In this document: piece after piece, positions 7,935 to 16,591 of the stretch
How the letters are laid out: each line of letters starts with the position of its first letter
Numbering within the stretch: position 1 is the first letter of the stretch
NCBI GenBank assembly: GCA_017616165.1
Contig: JAFZYR010000038.1
Span: 1 to 63,290 of the forward strand
Direction of reading: 5' to 3'
DNA from: Treponema sp.
Lineage (GTDB): Bacteria; Spirochaetota; Spirochaetia; Treponematales; Treponemataceae
DNA: 63,290 nucleotides
Translations under genes and position numbers: made by a program
The notes under the pieces: generated by a model
Databases searched by the model: none
Seen by the model: only the letters and a program-made list of their open reading frames with translations
What the model was told of the DNA's origin: nothing

Positions 7935-9740
7935 ATGGCAGGCTTCATTTCTCCTGAAACAATAGACGCAATTCACAATACCGTGGACATAGTTTCCGTA
8001 ATTGGCGACTATACTACGCTCAAGTCCCGTGGTCCAATTGATTACTGGGGCTGCTGTCCTTTTCACGGAGAAAAAACACCATCCTTTCATGTAGATTCCG
8101 ACAAAAAATTCTATCACTGCTTTGGCTGTAATGTTTCGGGTGACGTAATAAAGTTTGTAATGGAAATGGAAAAGGTCGGTTATGTAGAAGCAATTGAGCT
8201 GTTGGCCAAAAAAAACGGCATTCCAATCAAATATAAGGATGGTGGAGCTCCTTCTGACTACAAGCGCGACGACACAATAGAAAAAAACATAGAGCTTTAC
8301 GAGCGCCTGGCTTCTACCTTTCATTACTTTTTGATGGAAACTCCACAGGGCAAAAAGGCACTGGACTATATAACTGCACGCGGCCTTACAACAGAAACAA
8401 TTCAGAAGTTTAAGCTTGGCTATGCTCCTGCTGACCGCAAATGGCTTTATAAATTCCTGATTGGTAAAAATTATTCTAAGGAGCTGCTTGCAAAATCAGG
8501 TCTTTTCAGCCAGAAATATCCGGACTTTTCATTTTTTTCAGACCGCCTTATGTTTCCAATCTTTAACCGCAAGGGACAGGTAGTAGCCTTTGGCGGACGC
8601 GTTATTCCTCCGGCAGATGAATCTCAGCGCAAATACCTTAATTCAGGCGATCTTCCTCAGTTTAAAAAGCGCGAAACCCTTTTTGGCTTTAGCTTTGCCA
8701 AGAACTCAATCCGCGAAAAAAAGTCAATCATCTTTTGCGAAGGCAACATGGATGTAATTGCTTATCACCAGTGCGGACTGGATTATGCAGTAGCAACACT
8801 TGGTACGGCACTTACCCAGGACCACATAAAAATGATTTCGGGCTTTGTTGCCGAAGGAACTGTTTATCTTTCTTTTGATTCGGACGGAGCGGGGCAGGAA
8901 GCAACCTGGAAGGCCATAAAGCTTTGCCGCGAAAACAGTCTTACCGTTAAAGTTATACAGCTTCAGGGTGGAAAAGACCCTGCAGAAATTATGCTCAAAT
9001 ATGGTAAAAATAACTTGACGGCACAGGTAAACAGTGCTATATTAGATAGCGACTATCTTTTGAATAAAGTAGGGAAAAAATACCCTGTTGACACGCCTGA
9101 GGGTAAAACCAAGGCTGCACTCGAGTTTTTTGCCTATGTAGATGCATTGCAGTCTGACATTCAAAAGGAGTCAAGCCTTGAGCAATTGTCTCAAGTCTTT
9201 AATCTGAATCCGGAGGCTGTAAAAAGGGACTTTTTAAATCGTAATCAAGCCCGTGAACGTATAACTATCCGGCAGAGTAATAATGTTGAAAGTACACAGC
9301 AGATAACCAAGGACGCAGAGCTTAGAGGTTTAATTGCTGTAACCGCCGATCTAGATCAATTCCAGACATTACGTTCCAGTATTTCCGAAGACGATTTTAA
9401 GAATCCCGATGCCAGAAGGTTATTCAGAATATATGAAGAATGCTATCAGAAGGGAGTGTTGACCATACCTAACATTATCGAAAGTTGTAATGGCACTGGC
9501 TTTGTTCAGTCCATAACAGATGCCTTATCATCCGGTGTTTATAAAAAAGAGGAATGCAGTACCTATATAAGGGATACTATAAAATTCATTAAAAAGAATA
9601 AAATCGAAGAACAACGTGAATTGTTGATTAAGCGCATACAAAATTTCGTTATTGTTACCGATGACGACAAAAACCAGCTCAATAGTCTTCTTACTCAAAA
9701 AATGGAGCTTGATAAACAGGCTCAATTATTATCAAAGTAG
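7935..9740 (+). CDS. dnaG: DNA primase
   Basis: Makes RNA primers at the replication fork. The CHC2-type zinc finger is at residues 40-63 (GCCPFHGEKTPSFHV, then FYHCFGC). The catalytic core follows with GGRVIPP and the TOPRIM motifs FCEGNMDVIAYH and SFDSDGAGQEAT. A helical C-terminal domain (about 430-601), which would contact DnaB helicase, completes the 601 residues. Translation starts at ATG 7935, 23 bases after mltG. The dnaG-rpoD pair is the conserved core of the bacterial macromolecular synthesis operon; rpsU is not present here. Confidence 0.96.
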   Translation: MAGFISPETIDAIHNTVDIVSVIGDYTTLKSRGPIDYWGCCPFHGEKTPSFHVDSDKKFYHCFGCNVSGDVIKFVMEMEKVGYVEAIELLAKKNGIPIKYKDGGAPSDYKRDDTIEKNIELYERLASTFHYFLMETPQGKKALDYITARGLTTETIQKFKLGYAPADRKWLYKFLIGKNYSKELLAKSGLFSQKYPDFSFFSDRLMFPIFNRKGQVVAFGGRVIPPADESQRKYLNSGDLPQFKKRETLFGFSFAKNSIREKKSIIFCEGNMDVIAYHQCGLDYAVATLGTALTQDHIKMISGFVAEGTVYLSFDSDGAGQEATWKAIKLCRENSLTVKVIQLQGGKDPAEIMLKYGKNNLTAQVNSAILDSDYLLNKVGKKYPVDTPEGKTKAALEFFAYVDALQSDIQKESSLEQLSQVFNLNPEAVKRDFLNRNQARERITIRQSNNVESTQQITKDAELRGLIAVTADLDQFQTLRSSISEDDFKNPDARRLFRIYEECYQKGVLTIPNIIESCNGTGFVQSITDALSSGVYKKEECSTYIRDTIKFIKKNKIEEQRELLIKRIQNFVIVTDDDKNQLNSLLTQKMELDKQAQLLSK

Positions 9741-9752
9741 GTGAAAAATCTT

Positions 9753-11615
9753 ATGGAAGAAATAAGCAATAATACTGCTGTTAAAAAACTTCTGGATTTT
9801 GCAAAAGACAAACCTTTTGTAACATGGGATGAGGCAACAGATATTCTGGGACAGGATTTTGTTAATTCTCCCGAAATGGAAAACGTACTTAAATACTTAA
9901 GCGAAAAAAATATTCAGCTCATCGAACCGGACAATATAACCGAAGATGACGAACCCGATATTGATCTTACAGGCCCTCAGGACAGCGAAGTTGACGTTGA
10001 AGACGACGAAGACGACATCATGCTCGAACAGGACGATGATGACGATGATATCGGTACAAATGACGAAATAAAAGACATTGAAAACCTTGAAAAGCTCGAA
10101 AGCTCTAAGTCTCGCCTTGTAAACAGCGACAAGGATTCCAGTGTTGATGATCCTATCCGCCTTTACCTGCGCGAAATTGGTAAAGAAAACCTTCTTACTG
10201 CAGAACAGGAGGTTGAGCTTTCAAAGCAGATGGAAGACGGAAACAATATCATAAAGGAAGTAATTAAGGGCTCCGGTATTATGATTCCGGAATTCTTTGC
10301 TATTGCACAAAAGGCCTTTACACGCATTGATTTGCACGAGCCTGGAAAAACCCGCAAGGAGCTCAACGAAGAAATGGCAGACAAGCGCCGTCTTAAGAGT
10401 GCCTACGGTGAACACATTAAGCCGGTTCTTGCCGAAATGAAGCAGTACATTGCCCTTAAAAAGCAGCTTTTTGAATCAGAACAGTCAAGCTCAATCTTCG
10501 AAAACGAACAGCTCATTGCACTCCGCAAAAAGATTATTCCTGAGCTGCGCAAAATTGACATTCAGACAGAAGAGCTGGACAAGTTTACACAGAAATATCG
10601 TGAAGCAACAATAAAAATCGAAGAATACCATCAGAAGCAGGAAAAGAAGATGCGCGAGCTTCGCATTAACAATACTTCTGAACTGCGCCGCCTTGGTAAA
10701 AAGATTTCTATCCGCTCACAGGCTGTAAAGCTTGAAGAGGAACTGAACATGAGTGCCGACGAAATCCGTCAGATTTACACTCAGATTCAGAAAATTGACC
10801 GCAAGCTTCACAGACTCGAATACGATTATGAAAACAACGTAGAAGAAATCATCAAAATGGCTCAGGAAATTGAAAACGGCCGCCTGATGATGGAAAAGGC
10901 AAAGAACAAGCTCATCAATGCCAACCTTCGTCTTGTTGTTTCTATTGCAAAAAAATATACAAACCGTGGACTTCACTTCTTTGATCTGGTTCAGGAAGGA
11001 AACATTGGTCTTATAAAGGCTGTAGAAAAGTTTGAATACCGCAAGGGCTTTAAGTTTTCTACCTACGCAACCTGGTGGATTCGTCAGGCTATTACACGTT
11101 CTATTTCTGACCAGGCACGTACAATCCGTGTACCTGTTCATATGATTGAACAGATAAACAAGGTTGTACGCGAAAGCCGTCAGCTCATGCAAAAGCTTGG
11201 CCGCGAACCGACAGACGACGAAATTGCACAGCAGCTTGGATGGCCGCTCAGCCGTGTAAAACAGGTAAAGAGTGTAGCAAGAGAGCCTATTTCTCTGGAT
11301 ACACCAATTGGAGAAGAAGAAGATTCTTTGCTCGGAGACTTTATCGAAGACAAGGAAGTAGAAAATCCGGCTGCACAGACTGCCTTTACCTTGCTCCAGG
11401 AGCAGCTGCGCACAGTTTTGGGAACCCTTCCACCGCGTGAACAGGAGGTTCTTAAGATGCGCTTTGGTCTTGAAGACGGTTATTCACTTACACTCGAAGA
11501 GGTTGGACTTTACTTTGATGTAACTCGTGAACGTATCCGTCAGATTGAAGCAAAAGCCCTGCGAAGACTCCGCCACCCGCGCCGCGCCAACGGACTTAGG
11601 GACTATATGGAGTAA
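9753..11615 (+). CDS. rpoD: primary sigma factor (sigma-70/RpoD)
   Basis: Main housekeeping sigma factor. Region 1.1 is at the N-terminus, followed by a strongly acidic stretch ([20 protein letters not shown]) near residues 70-92. Region 1.2 has [13 protein letters not shown] long non-conserved coiled segment comes next, then regions 2.1-2.4 ([30 protein letters not shown]), region 3 and the 4.2 helix-turn-helix ([20 protein letters not shown]). I place the start at ATG 9753, because AGGTGA at 9739-9744 is spaced 8 bases from it. A GTG at 9741 lies inside that ribosome binding site. It directly follows dnaG. Confidence 0.97.
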   Translation: MEEISNNTAVKKLLDFAKDKPFVTWDEATDILGQDFVNSPEMENVLKYLSEKNIQLIEPDNITEDDEPDIDLTGPQDSEVDVEDDEDDIMLEQDDDDDDIGTNDEIKDIENLEKLESSKSRLVNSDKDSSVDDPIRLYLREIGKENLLTAEQEVELSKQMEDGNNIIKEVIKGSGIMIPEFFAIAQKAFTRIDLHEPGKTRKELNEEMADKRRLKSAYGEHIKPVLAEMKQYIALKKQLFESEQSSSIFENEQLIALRKKIIPELRKIDIQTEELDKFTQKYREATIKIEEYHQKQEKKMRELRINNTSELRRLGKKISIRSQAVKLEEELNMSADEIRQIYTQIQKIDRKLHRLEYDYENNVEEIIKMAQEIENGRLMMEKAKNKLINANLRLVVSIAKKYTNRGLHFFDLVQEGNIGLIKAVEKFEYRKGFKFSTYATWWIRQAITRSISDQARTIRVPVHMIEQINKVVRESRQLMQKLGREPTDDEIAQQLGWPLSRVKQVKSVAREPISLDTPIGEEEDSLLGDFIEDKEVENPAAQTAFTLLQEQLRTVLGTLPPREQEVLKMRFGLEDGYSLTLEEVGLYFDVTRERIRQIEAKALRRLRHPRRANGLRDYME

Positions 11616-11630
11616 AAAGGCAACCCTCCA

Positions 11631-11673
11631 GTCATTGCGAGCGCAGCGAAGCAATCCACAACCTTGCAATGAC
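11631..11673. repeat. short TCATTGCGAG-family palindrome, copy 2
   Basis: GTCATTGC at 11631-11638 pairs with GCAATGAC at 11666-11673. Between them is AGCGAAGCAATCCA, the same inner core as in the other copies. The second arm is shortened, so this looks like a deleted derivative. It lies 16 bases after rpoD and may form its 3' end. Confidence 0.8.
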
Positions 11674-11737
11674 GAATATATAGACTAAAAAATAAATTTT
11701 TTATATAATTTTATGATATTTTAATAGAGGAATCCTA

Positions 11738-12682
11738 ATGGCTACAACAGACATCTTTGAAAAATTAAAGAAATTGCAGACAATTCTTGTTAAAAAGTAC
11801 GATCTGGAAAAGAAAATCGAAGAAGCACCAAAGCAGCTTGGCTCACAGGAAGAGCTTCTTGCACGAATGAAGAAAGAGTATATCGAAAAGAATAACGAAT
11901 ACGAAACAGTAAAATCTGATGTACTTAGACTCAAGCTCGAGCTCGAAGAAGCAGAAAAGTCACGCGAAAACGGTGAAAAGGGAATGGATAATATCCAGAC
12001 TCACCGTGAATACGAAGCTCTCGAAAAGCAGATTAAAGATGCAACTGAAAAAGAAAACGAAGTTCGCCGCGATATGCAGAAGCAGGAAAAGCTTCTTGAA
12101 GACATTAAAGAAACCCTCAAGATTAATGAGGATATGATTAATGCTCAGGAAAAAGATCTTGCAACCTCTAAGGATTCCCTCAACAAAGAGCTGGACAGCT
12201 ACAACAAGGAGCTTAACAGCCTTAAGAGAAGCGAAGACAAAATCACTCCGGACCTTGATCAGGAAATATTGTTTAAGTTCCAGCGTATCATTCAGAGAAA
12301 TTCAGAAGGTATTGTAGCCGTAAAGAACGGTGTATGTACCGGATGTCATATGATTCTTCCTGCACAGTTTGCAAATACTGTACGCGAAGGTGAAAACATC
12401 AACTTCTGTCCATACTGCAGCCGCATTCTTTTCTACGAAGAAACAAGCGAAGAAGAAGTTTACGACTTTAGCTTTGATCAGGCAGGAAGCCTTGCAGACC
12501 TTAGCGATGATGATTCAGATGTAGAAGGTCTTGACGAAGAAGAAAGAGAAGAAGGTCTTTACGAGGACGAAGACAGCGAAATCGAGCGCGATGAAGACGA
12601 AGAAGGTCTTGACGAAGACGAAGATGACGAAGAAGGCGCCGACGAAGAGGAAGAAGATTCTTCTGAAGACGAAGAAGATTAA
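11738..12682 (+). CDS. coiled-coil protein with C4 zinc ribbon (DUF164/CT398-like) and acidic tail
   Basis: A 314-residue protein. Residues 1-180 are mostly long charged coiled coil. A C4 zinc ribbon follows (GVCTGCHMILPAQFAN, then FCPYCSRILFYEE), the arrangement of the DUF164/zf-RING_7 family. I recall homologues in this family as adaptor-like proteins, but the function is not settled. From about residue 255 the protein is a very acidic tail built from irregular EGLDEDE/EEGL units. An AGAGGA ribosome binding site lies 7 bases before ATG 11738, with a TATAAT-like box about 30 bases upstream. It precedes rnpB by a few bases. Confidence 0.85.
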   Translation: MATTDIFEKLKKLQTILVKKYDLEKKIEEAPKQLGSQEELLARMKKEYIEKNNEYETVKSDVLRLKLELEEAEKSRENGEKGMDNIQTHREYEALEKQIKDATEKENEVRRDMQKQEKLLEDIKETLKINEDMINAQEKDLATSKDSLNKELDSYNKELNSLKRSEDKITPDLDQEILFKFQRIIQRNSEGIVAVKNGVCTGCHMILPAQFANTVREGENINFCPYCSRILFYEETSEEEVYDFSFDQAGSLADLSDDDSDVEGLDEEEREEGLYEDEDSEIERDEDEEGLDEDEDDEEGADEEEEDSSEDEED

Positions 12683-12688
12683 TTTCTT

Positions 12689-13081
12689 AAACAAACGGGA
12701 TATAACCGCGTAAGTTTATCCTGATGAAAAGATAAATTTATGAGAGAAAGTCCGGGCTCCTTCGGAAAAAATGCCGGATAAGAACCGGGCGTGTGCCGGC
12801 AGCTGCATAATTTCTTGCATAGCCCGGCATTACGACAGATAGTGCAGCAGAAAGTAAACCGCCTGGAAACAGGTAAGGGTGAAAGGGTGGTGTAAGAGAC
12901 CACCGGTTATCTGGTAACAGATAATGCGGGTAAACCTCATTTGGAGCAAGGCCGAGCAGCAGTTTGTTATTCCGAGCTTATACTGCGGGTAGGCCGCTTG
13001 AGCCTTATGGTAACATAAGGTTCAGATAGATGGTTATTGGAGAAATCCAGACAGAACCCGGCTTATTGTCCCGTTTGTTTT
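12689..13081 (+). ncRNA. rnpB: RNase P RNA, bacterial type A-like
   Basis: Catalytic RNA of RNase P, which trims tRNA 5' leaders. The 5' conserved block AGAAAGTCCGGGCTCC is at about 12745-12760. The central block (GGTAAGGGTGAAAGGGTGG, around 12869) and GGTAAACCTCATTTGGAGC around 12929 are present, as is the 3' block ACAGAACCCGGCTTA at 13050-13064. The ends are defined by helix P1: AACAAACGGGA at 12690-12700 pairs with TCCCGTTTGTT at 13069-13079. No separate T-rich terminator is visible; the next ORF starts 11 bases later. Confidence 0.95.
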
Positions 13082-13092
13082 ATTTTGAAAAA

Positions 13093-14043
13093 ATGAAAAA
13101 GAAAGCAGCAGAAAACGAGAATTTTGCAAAAAGAAAGAATCACCTTGCAAGAAACATTCTTATTGTTTCAGGTATACTTGTCTTTATCGCTGCTTTAGTC
13201 TGGCTTTCCATATTTTTATTTAATTCCTGGAACAAAAACCGCATAACCTTAAAAACAATCAAACAGAACTGGGCCGCTTATGACTATCAGATGGTTTATG
13301 AGCAGGGAAAGGTCTTCCTTCAGGACAAGCCCTATAATAATACAGCCCTTACTTATTACGGTTATGCCTGCTTTTATCTTGCAGTTTCGCAGACAGATAA
13401 CTACCGCGCCCAGGAATATCTTGATGAATGCATAAACAACCTGCGCCTTGCCATGTACGATGCAAGTAAATCGCTTTTACCTCAGCTTCAGTACATGCTT
13501 GGAAAGGCCTATTTTTACAAAAACTCAATTACAAACTACTACTATGCAGATCTTGCAATAAAATATCTGACCCTGGCCAAGCAGAACGGCTACAAGGCTG
13601 ATGATATTTCTGAATATCTTGGACTTTCTTATGCAGCACTTGGTCAGACCTACGAAAGCATTTCTGCCTTTACCGAAGCCCTTATTGTCCGCGAATCTGA
13701 TTCACTTTTACTTTCAATTGCAGAACAGTATTACAAGGCCGGAGAAATAAGCGCCGCAACTCAGTACCTTTTCCGCATTATAGACAACAGTTCGAATGAT
13801 GAAATCATAATAAAATGCCGTCTTTTGCTTGGAAACATATACATAGACACCGATGAGCTTGAAAAAGCACTTACAGAATTTAATGCAGTTCTGGAAAAGA
13901 ATGATAATTCTGCAGATGCACACTATGGAATTGGTCTTGTATACGAAAAACAGGAAAATCTTGTAGCAGCAAGGGCAGAATGGCGACAGGCAAGGCGAAT
14001 TCAGCCTAATCATGCGGGGGCAGTAAAGAAACTTTCGGAATAA
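13093..14043 (+). CDS. membrane-anchored TPR-repeat protein
   Basis: About 316 residues. A lysine-rich cytoplasmic start is followed by one membrane helix (RNILIVSGILVFIAALVWLS, about residues 25-46). A series of tetratricopeptide-like helical pairs follows, ending in a good consensus unit (SADAHYGIGLVYEKQENL, AARAEWRQARRIQPNHAG). It is probably a scaffold on the outer side of the inner membrane. The frame is open from 13030, but that ATG lies inside RNase P RNA, so I take ATG 13093 (MKKKAAENE). No clear ribosome binding site precedes it. It sits just upstream of the mre operon; a role in wall growth is only an inference from position. Confidence 0.8.
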   Translation: MKKKAAENENFAKRKNHLARNILIVSGILVFIAALVWLSIFLFNSWNKNRITLKTIKQNWAAYDYQMVYEQGKVFLQDKPYNNTALTYYGYACFYLAVSQTDNYRAQEYLDECINNLRLAMYDASKSLLPQLQYMLGKAYFYKNSITNYYYADLAIKYLTLAKQNGYKADDISEYLGLSYAALGQTYESISAFTEALIVRESDSLLLSIAEQYYKAGEISAATQYLFRIIDNSSNDEIIIKCRLLLGNIYIDTDELEKALTEFNAVLEKNDNSADAHYGIGLVYEKQENLVAARAEWRQARRIQPNHAGAVKKLSE

Positions 14044-14067
14044 ATTTTACACAATATAGAAAATAAT

Positions 14068-14098
14068 TGTTTATTATTTATGAAAATAGTTGTATAAT
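14068..14098 (+). promoter_or_regulatory. promoter of the mreB operon
   Basis: A consensus TATAAT at 14093-14098, with TTGTTT at 14068-14073 (19-base spacing, so the -35 is weak). It is in the 87-base gap between the TPR gene and mreB. Confidence 0.45.
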
Positions 14099-14130
14099 AT
14101 ATTATCGCAAAAAATCATGGGAGGATTTTG

Positions 14131-15168
14131 ATGGGATTTTTTGATAAGTTTTCTACCGATATTGGTATTGACCTGGGGACTTGTAATACCCTCATATATG
14201 TAAAAGATAAAGGTATGGTTGTAGATGAGCCATCCGTAATTGCCGTAGAACGCGGAACTAAAAAGACAGTTGCCGTAGGTTCAGAAGCAAAACGAATGCT
14301 TGACCGTACACCTGGAAATATTATAGCTATCCGACCGCTTGCTGATGGTGTTATTGCCGACATTGACAGCACGGAAAAAATGATTAAATACTTCATCCAA
14401 AAGATTATTCCACGCCATCAGATGTTCAAATCAATCAGAATGAAGATTGGTATTCCTTCCTGCGTTACAGATGTAGAACGTCGTGCCCTTATAGAAGCAG
14501 CCCTTAAATCTGGTGCAAAGGAAGTAGAGGTTATCCCAGAATCCCTTGCTGCAGCAATTGGTGCAAAAATCCCTATCTATGAGCCTGCAGGACATATGGT
14601 TTGCGATATTGGTGGTGGTACAACCGAAGTTTCTGTTATCTCCCTTGGCGGTATGGTTGTTACTCACTCTATCCGTATCGGTGGTGACAAGTTTGACGAA
14701 GCAATCGTTAAGCATGTTCGTTCAGTTCATAACCTTATAATCGGACAGCCTGCTGCAGAACGCCTTAAGATTCAGATTGGAAATGCCGCTCCTGAAAAAA
14801 CTATCGAAAAGATGGAGCTTAAGGGAACAGACGCCATTACAGGTCTTCCACGCCGTCTCGAAATAGACAGTGTTGAAGTTCGCGAAGCCCTTAAGGATCC
14901 TGTAAATAAAATCGTAGATGAAATTAAAATTGTACTCAGCGAAACTCCTCCAGAGCTTGCTTCAGATATTATTGAACGCGGTATTGTAATGACCGGTGGT
15001 GGTTCAATGCTCCGCGAGCTTCCACGCCTCATTTCTAAGGAAACCGGTGTACCTGTTATTCTGGTTGAAAAGCCTTTGGAATGTGTTGCACTTGGAGCCG
15101 GAGAAGCCTTTAGCCTGTTCAAGAACATGTCTTCTGAACGTTCTATTTACGACAGTTTGAACGAATAG
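14131..15168 (+). CDS. mreB: rod-shape actin homologue MreB
   Basis: Forms membrane-bound filaments that direct lateral wall synthesis. The 345-residue actin-fold protein has phosphate-1 motif [18 protein letters not shown], phosphate-2 segment [19 protein letters not shown] and adenosine motif [18 protein letters not shown] chose ATG 14131 (MGFFDKF), with GGAGG at 14120-14124 six bases before it; a TTG at 14128 is also in frame but less likely. The amphipathic N-terminus GFFDKFSTD could bind the membrane. First gene of mreBCD-mrdA-rodA. Confidence 0.97.
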   Translation: MGFFDKFSTDIGIDLGTCNTLIYVKDKGMVVDEPSVIAVERGTKKTVAVGSEAKRMLDRTPGNIIAIRPLADGVIADIDSTEKMIKYFIQKIIPRHQMFKSIRMKIGIPSCVTDVERRALIEAALKSGAKEVEVIPESLAAAIGAKIPIYEPAGHMVCDIGGGTTEVSVISLGGMVVTHSIRIGGDKFDEAIVKHVRSVHNLIIGQPAAERLKIQIGNAAPEKTIEKMELKGTDAITGLPRRLEIDSVEVREALKDPVNKIVDEIKIVLSETPPELASDIIERGIVMTGGGSMLRELPRLISKETGVPVILVEKPLECVALGAGEAFSLFKNMSSERSIYDSLNE

Positions 15169-15196
15169 CCCTAAAAGTGCTGGAAAAAGTCTGAAT

Positions 15197-16063
15197 ATGT
15201 CTGAAAAAGAGAACAGTTTTCGTTTTAGATTTCCGGAATTTCTTCTCATAGGCCTTTTGCTTATCTCAAACATAGTGCTCAACTTTAGTGGCGGCGGCTT
15301 TATCCTTAATCTCAAAAAGATTGGATTTTCTGCCTTTTCAACCGTGGAAAAAGGTGTTCACTTTGTTGTTCACGGTATTTCCGATACCTTTAATTCAGTA
15401 AAAGAACTCAAGCGTCTTAAAAAAGACTACAACGAACTGGTGCTTAAGCTCGAAAACTACGAAAAAATGCAGAGATCTAATGCCGATATCCGTAAGGAAA
15501 ACGAGCGCCTGCGTGAACAGCTGGATTTTTCAATTTCAATGGACGAGCAGAACTTCCCGGCACAGATTATCTCACGCGACTTTGACAACGTATATGCGTA
15601 TCTTACAATTGACAAGGGCAGCGTAAACGGAATACGCAAAAACATGCCTGTAGTAGCTTACCAGAACGGAAACCAGGGACTTGTAGGCAAGGTTGTTCAG
15701 GTTGGAACCTTTACCAGCCAGATTATGCCTGTTTATAACCTGGACTACATTGTTTCTGCACGAATCCAGAACTCCCGCGACCTTGGTCTTGTAAACGGAA
15801 ACGGCTCACAGGATAATCCGCTTTTGATGCAGTACATACGAAAAAAGGTTGCCGAAGAGCTTTCTTATGGTGACATTGTCGTAACCTCAGGCGAAAACGA
15901 CAACTACCTTAAGGATATCCCGATCGGAACCATTTCTAAAATCATAAGTCTTGATTACAACTCATCCTTGAACATAGAGCTTACTCCAATTATTGACTTT
16001 TCACGACTCGAAAACGTAATTGTAGTAAATCAAAAACAATTAAACGACAGGAAGGCGGAATAG
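15197..16063 (+). CDS. mreC: rod-shape protein MreC
   Basis: Periplasmic activator of PBP2/RodA. The 288-residue protein has a short basic tail, one membrane helix (residues 13-34), a coiled coil (about 60-110, KELKRLKKDYNELVLKLENYE region) for dimerisation, and two beta-barrel domains. The conserved VDKG-type element is seen here as LTIDKGSVNGIRKNMPVV and GLVGKVVQVG. Length is normal. It follows mreB by 28 bases and precedes mreD by 3 bases. Confidence 0.94.
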   Translation: MSEKENSFRFRFPEFLLIGLLLISNIVLNFSGGGFILNLKKIGFSAFSTVEKGVHFVVHGISDTFNSVKELKRLKKDYNELVLKLENYEKMQRSNADIRKENERLREQLDFSISMDEQNFPAQIISRDFDNVYAYLTIDKGSVNGIRKNMPVVAYQNGNQGLVGKVVQVGTFTSQIMPVYNLDYIVSARIQNSRDLGLVNGNGSQDNPLLMQYIRKKVAEELSYGDIVVTSGENDNYLKDIPIGTISKIISLDYNSSLNIELTPIIDFSRLENVIVVNQKQLNDRKAE

Positions 16064-16066
16064 GTT

Positions 16067-16591
16067 ATGGTAAAATCCTTTATAATAAGCACCTTAATTC
16101 TCTTTTCTGCAGTAATCATAGAAACTTCGGTATTATCAAATATTTCATTTCTGCTTGTTGTGCCGGACCTGGTACTCATCTGTTCAATTTATTTTTCGTT
16201 CTTAAACGGCAGAATGTACGGAGAGGTTTCGGGCTTTATTTCGGGCCTTTTCCTCGATTTTATTACAGGTGTTCCTTTTGGACTCAACTGTATTTTCAGA
16301 ACAATCATAGGTTATCTTTACGGACTTTTTTCGCAGACAATTATTGTTTCAGGAATTATAATCCCTATGCTTTCTGTAGGAATTGGAACTCTGGCAAAAC
16401 AGCTACTGCTTTTCCTAATTTCGCTTTTTTTCCCAAAAATAGGACTGAACATCTACGGAATCATTTCCTATCAGTTCCTGTTTGAGTTTACTGCAAATAT
16501 AATTCTTGCGCCTTTTATTTTCAAATTCCTTTCGTTCTTTAAGGTGCAGCTTTCCATTAGAGATACCAAGGACATGATAGATAATGAATAA
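16067..16591 (+). CDS. mreD: rod-shape protein MreD
   Basis: Integral membrane member of the elongasome. The 174 residues are almost entirely hydrophobic, with five or six membrane segments. The conserved GFISGLFLDFITGVPFGLN segment (G.l.GL..D...g.p.G) is characteristic of MreD. It starts 3 bases after mreC, with GGAATAGG upstream of ATG 16067, and overlaps the PBP2 gene by 8 bases. Confidence 0.9.
   Translation: MVKSFIISTLILFSAVIIETSVLSNISFLLVVPDLVLICSIYFSFLNGRMYGEVSGFISGLFLDFITGVPFGLNCIFRTIIGYLYGLFSQTIIVSGIIIPMLSVGIGTLAKQLLLFLISLFFPKIGLNIYGIISYQFLFEFTANIILAPFIFKFLSFFKVQLSIRDTKDMIDNE

Noticed and set aside
9741..9752. GTG 9741 as the rpoD start
   Set aside because: The GTG is part of the AGGTGA ribosome binding site that serves ATG 9753.
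12531..12682. Tandem repeat array in the zinc-ribbon gene's 3' end
   Set aside because: The GAAGAAGA units are irregular and explained by acidic codons; I did not list it as a repeat feature.
13030..13092. ATG 13030 as start of the TPR protein
   Set aside because: It lies inside RNase P RNA, upstream of the conserved 3' block, so codons there are constrained by the RNA.
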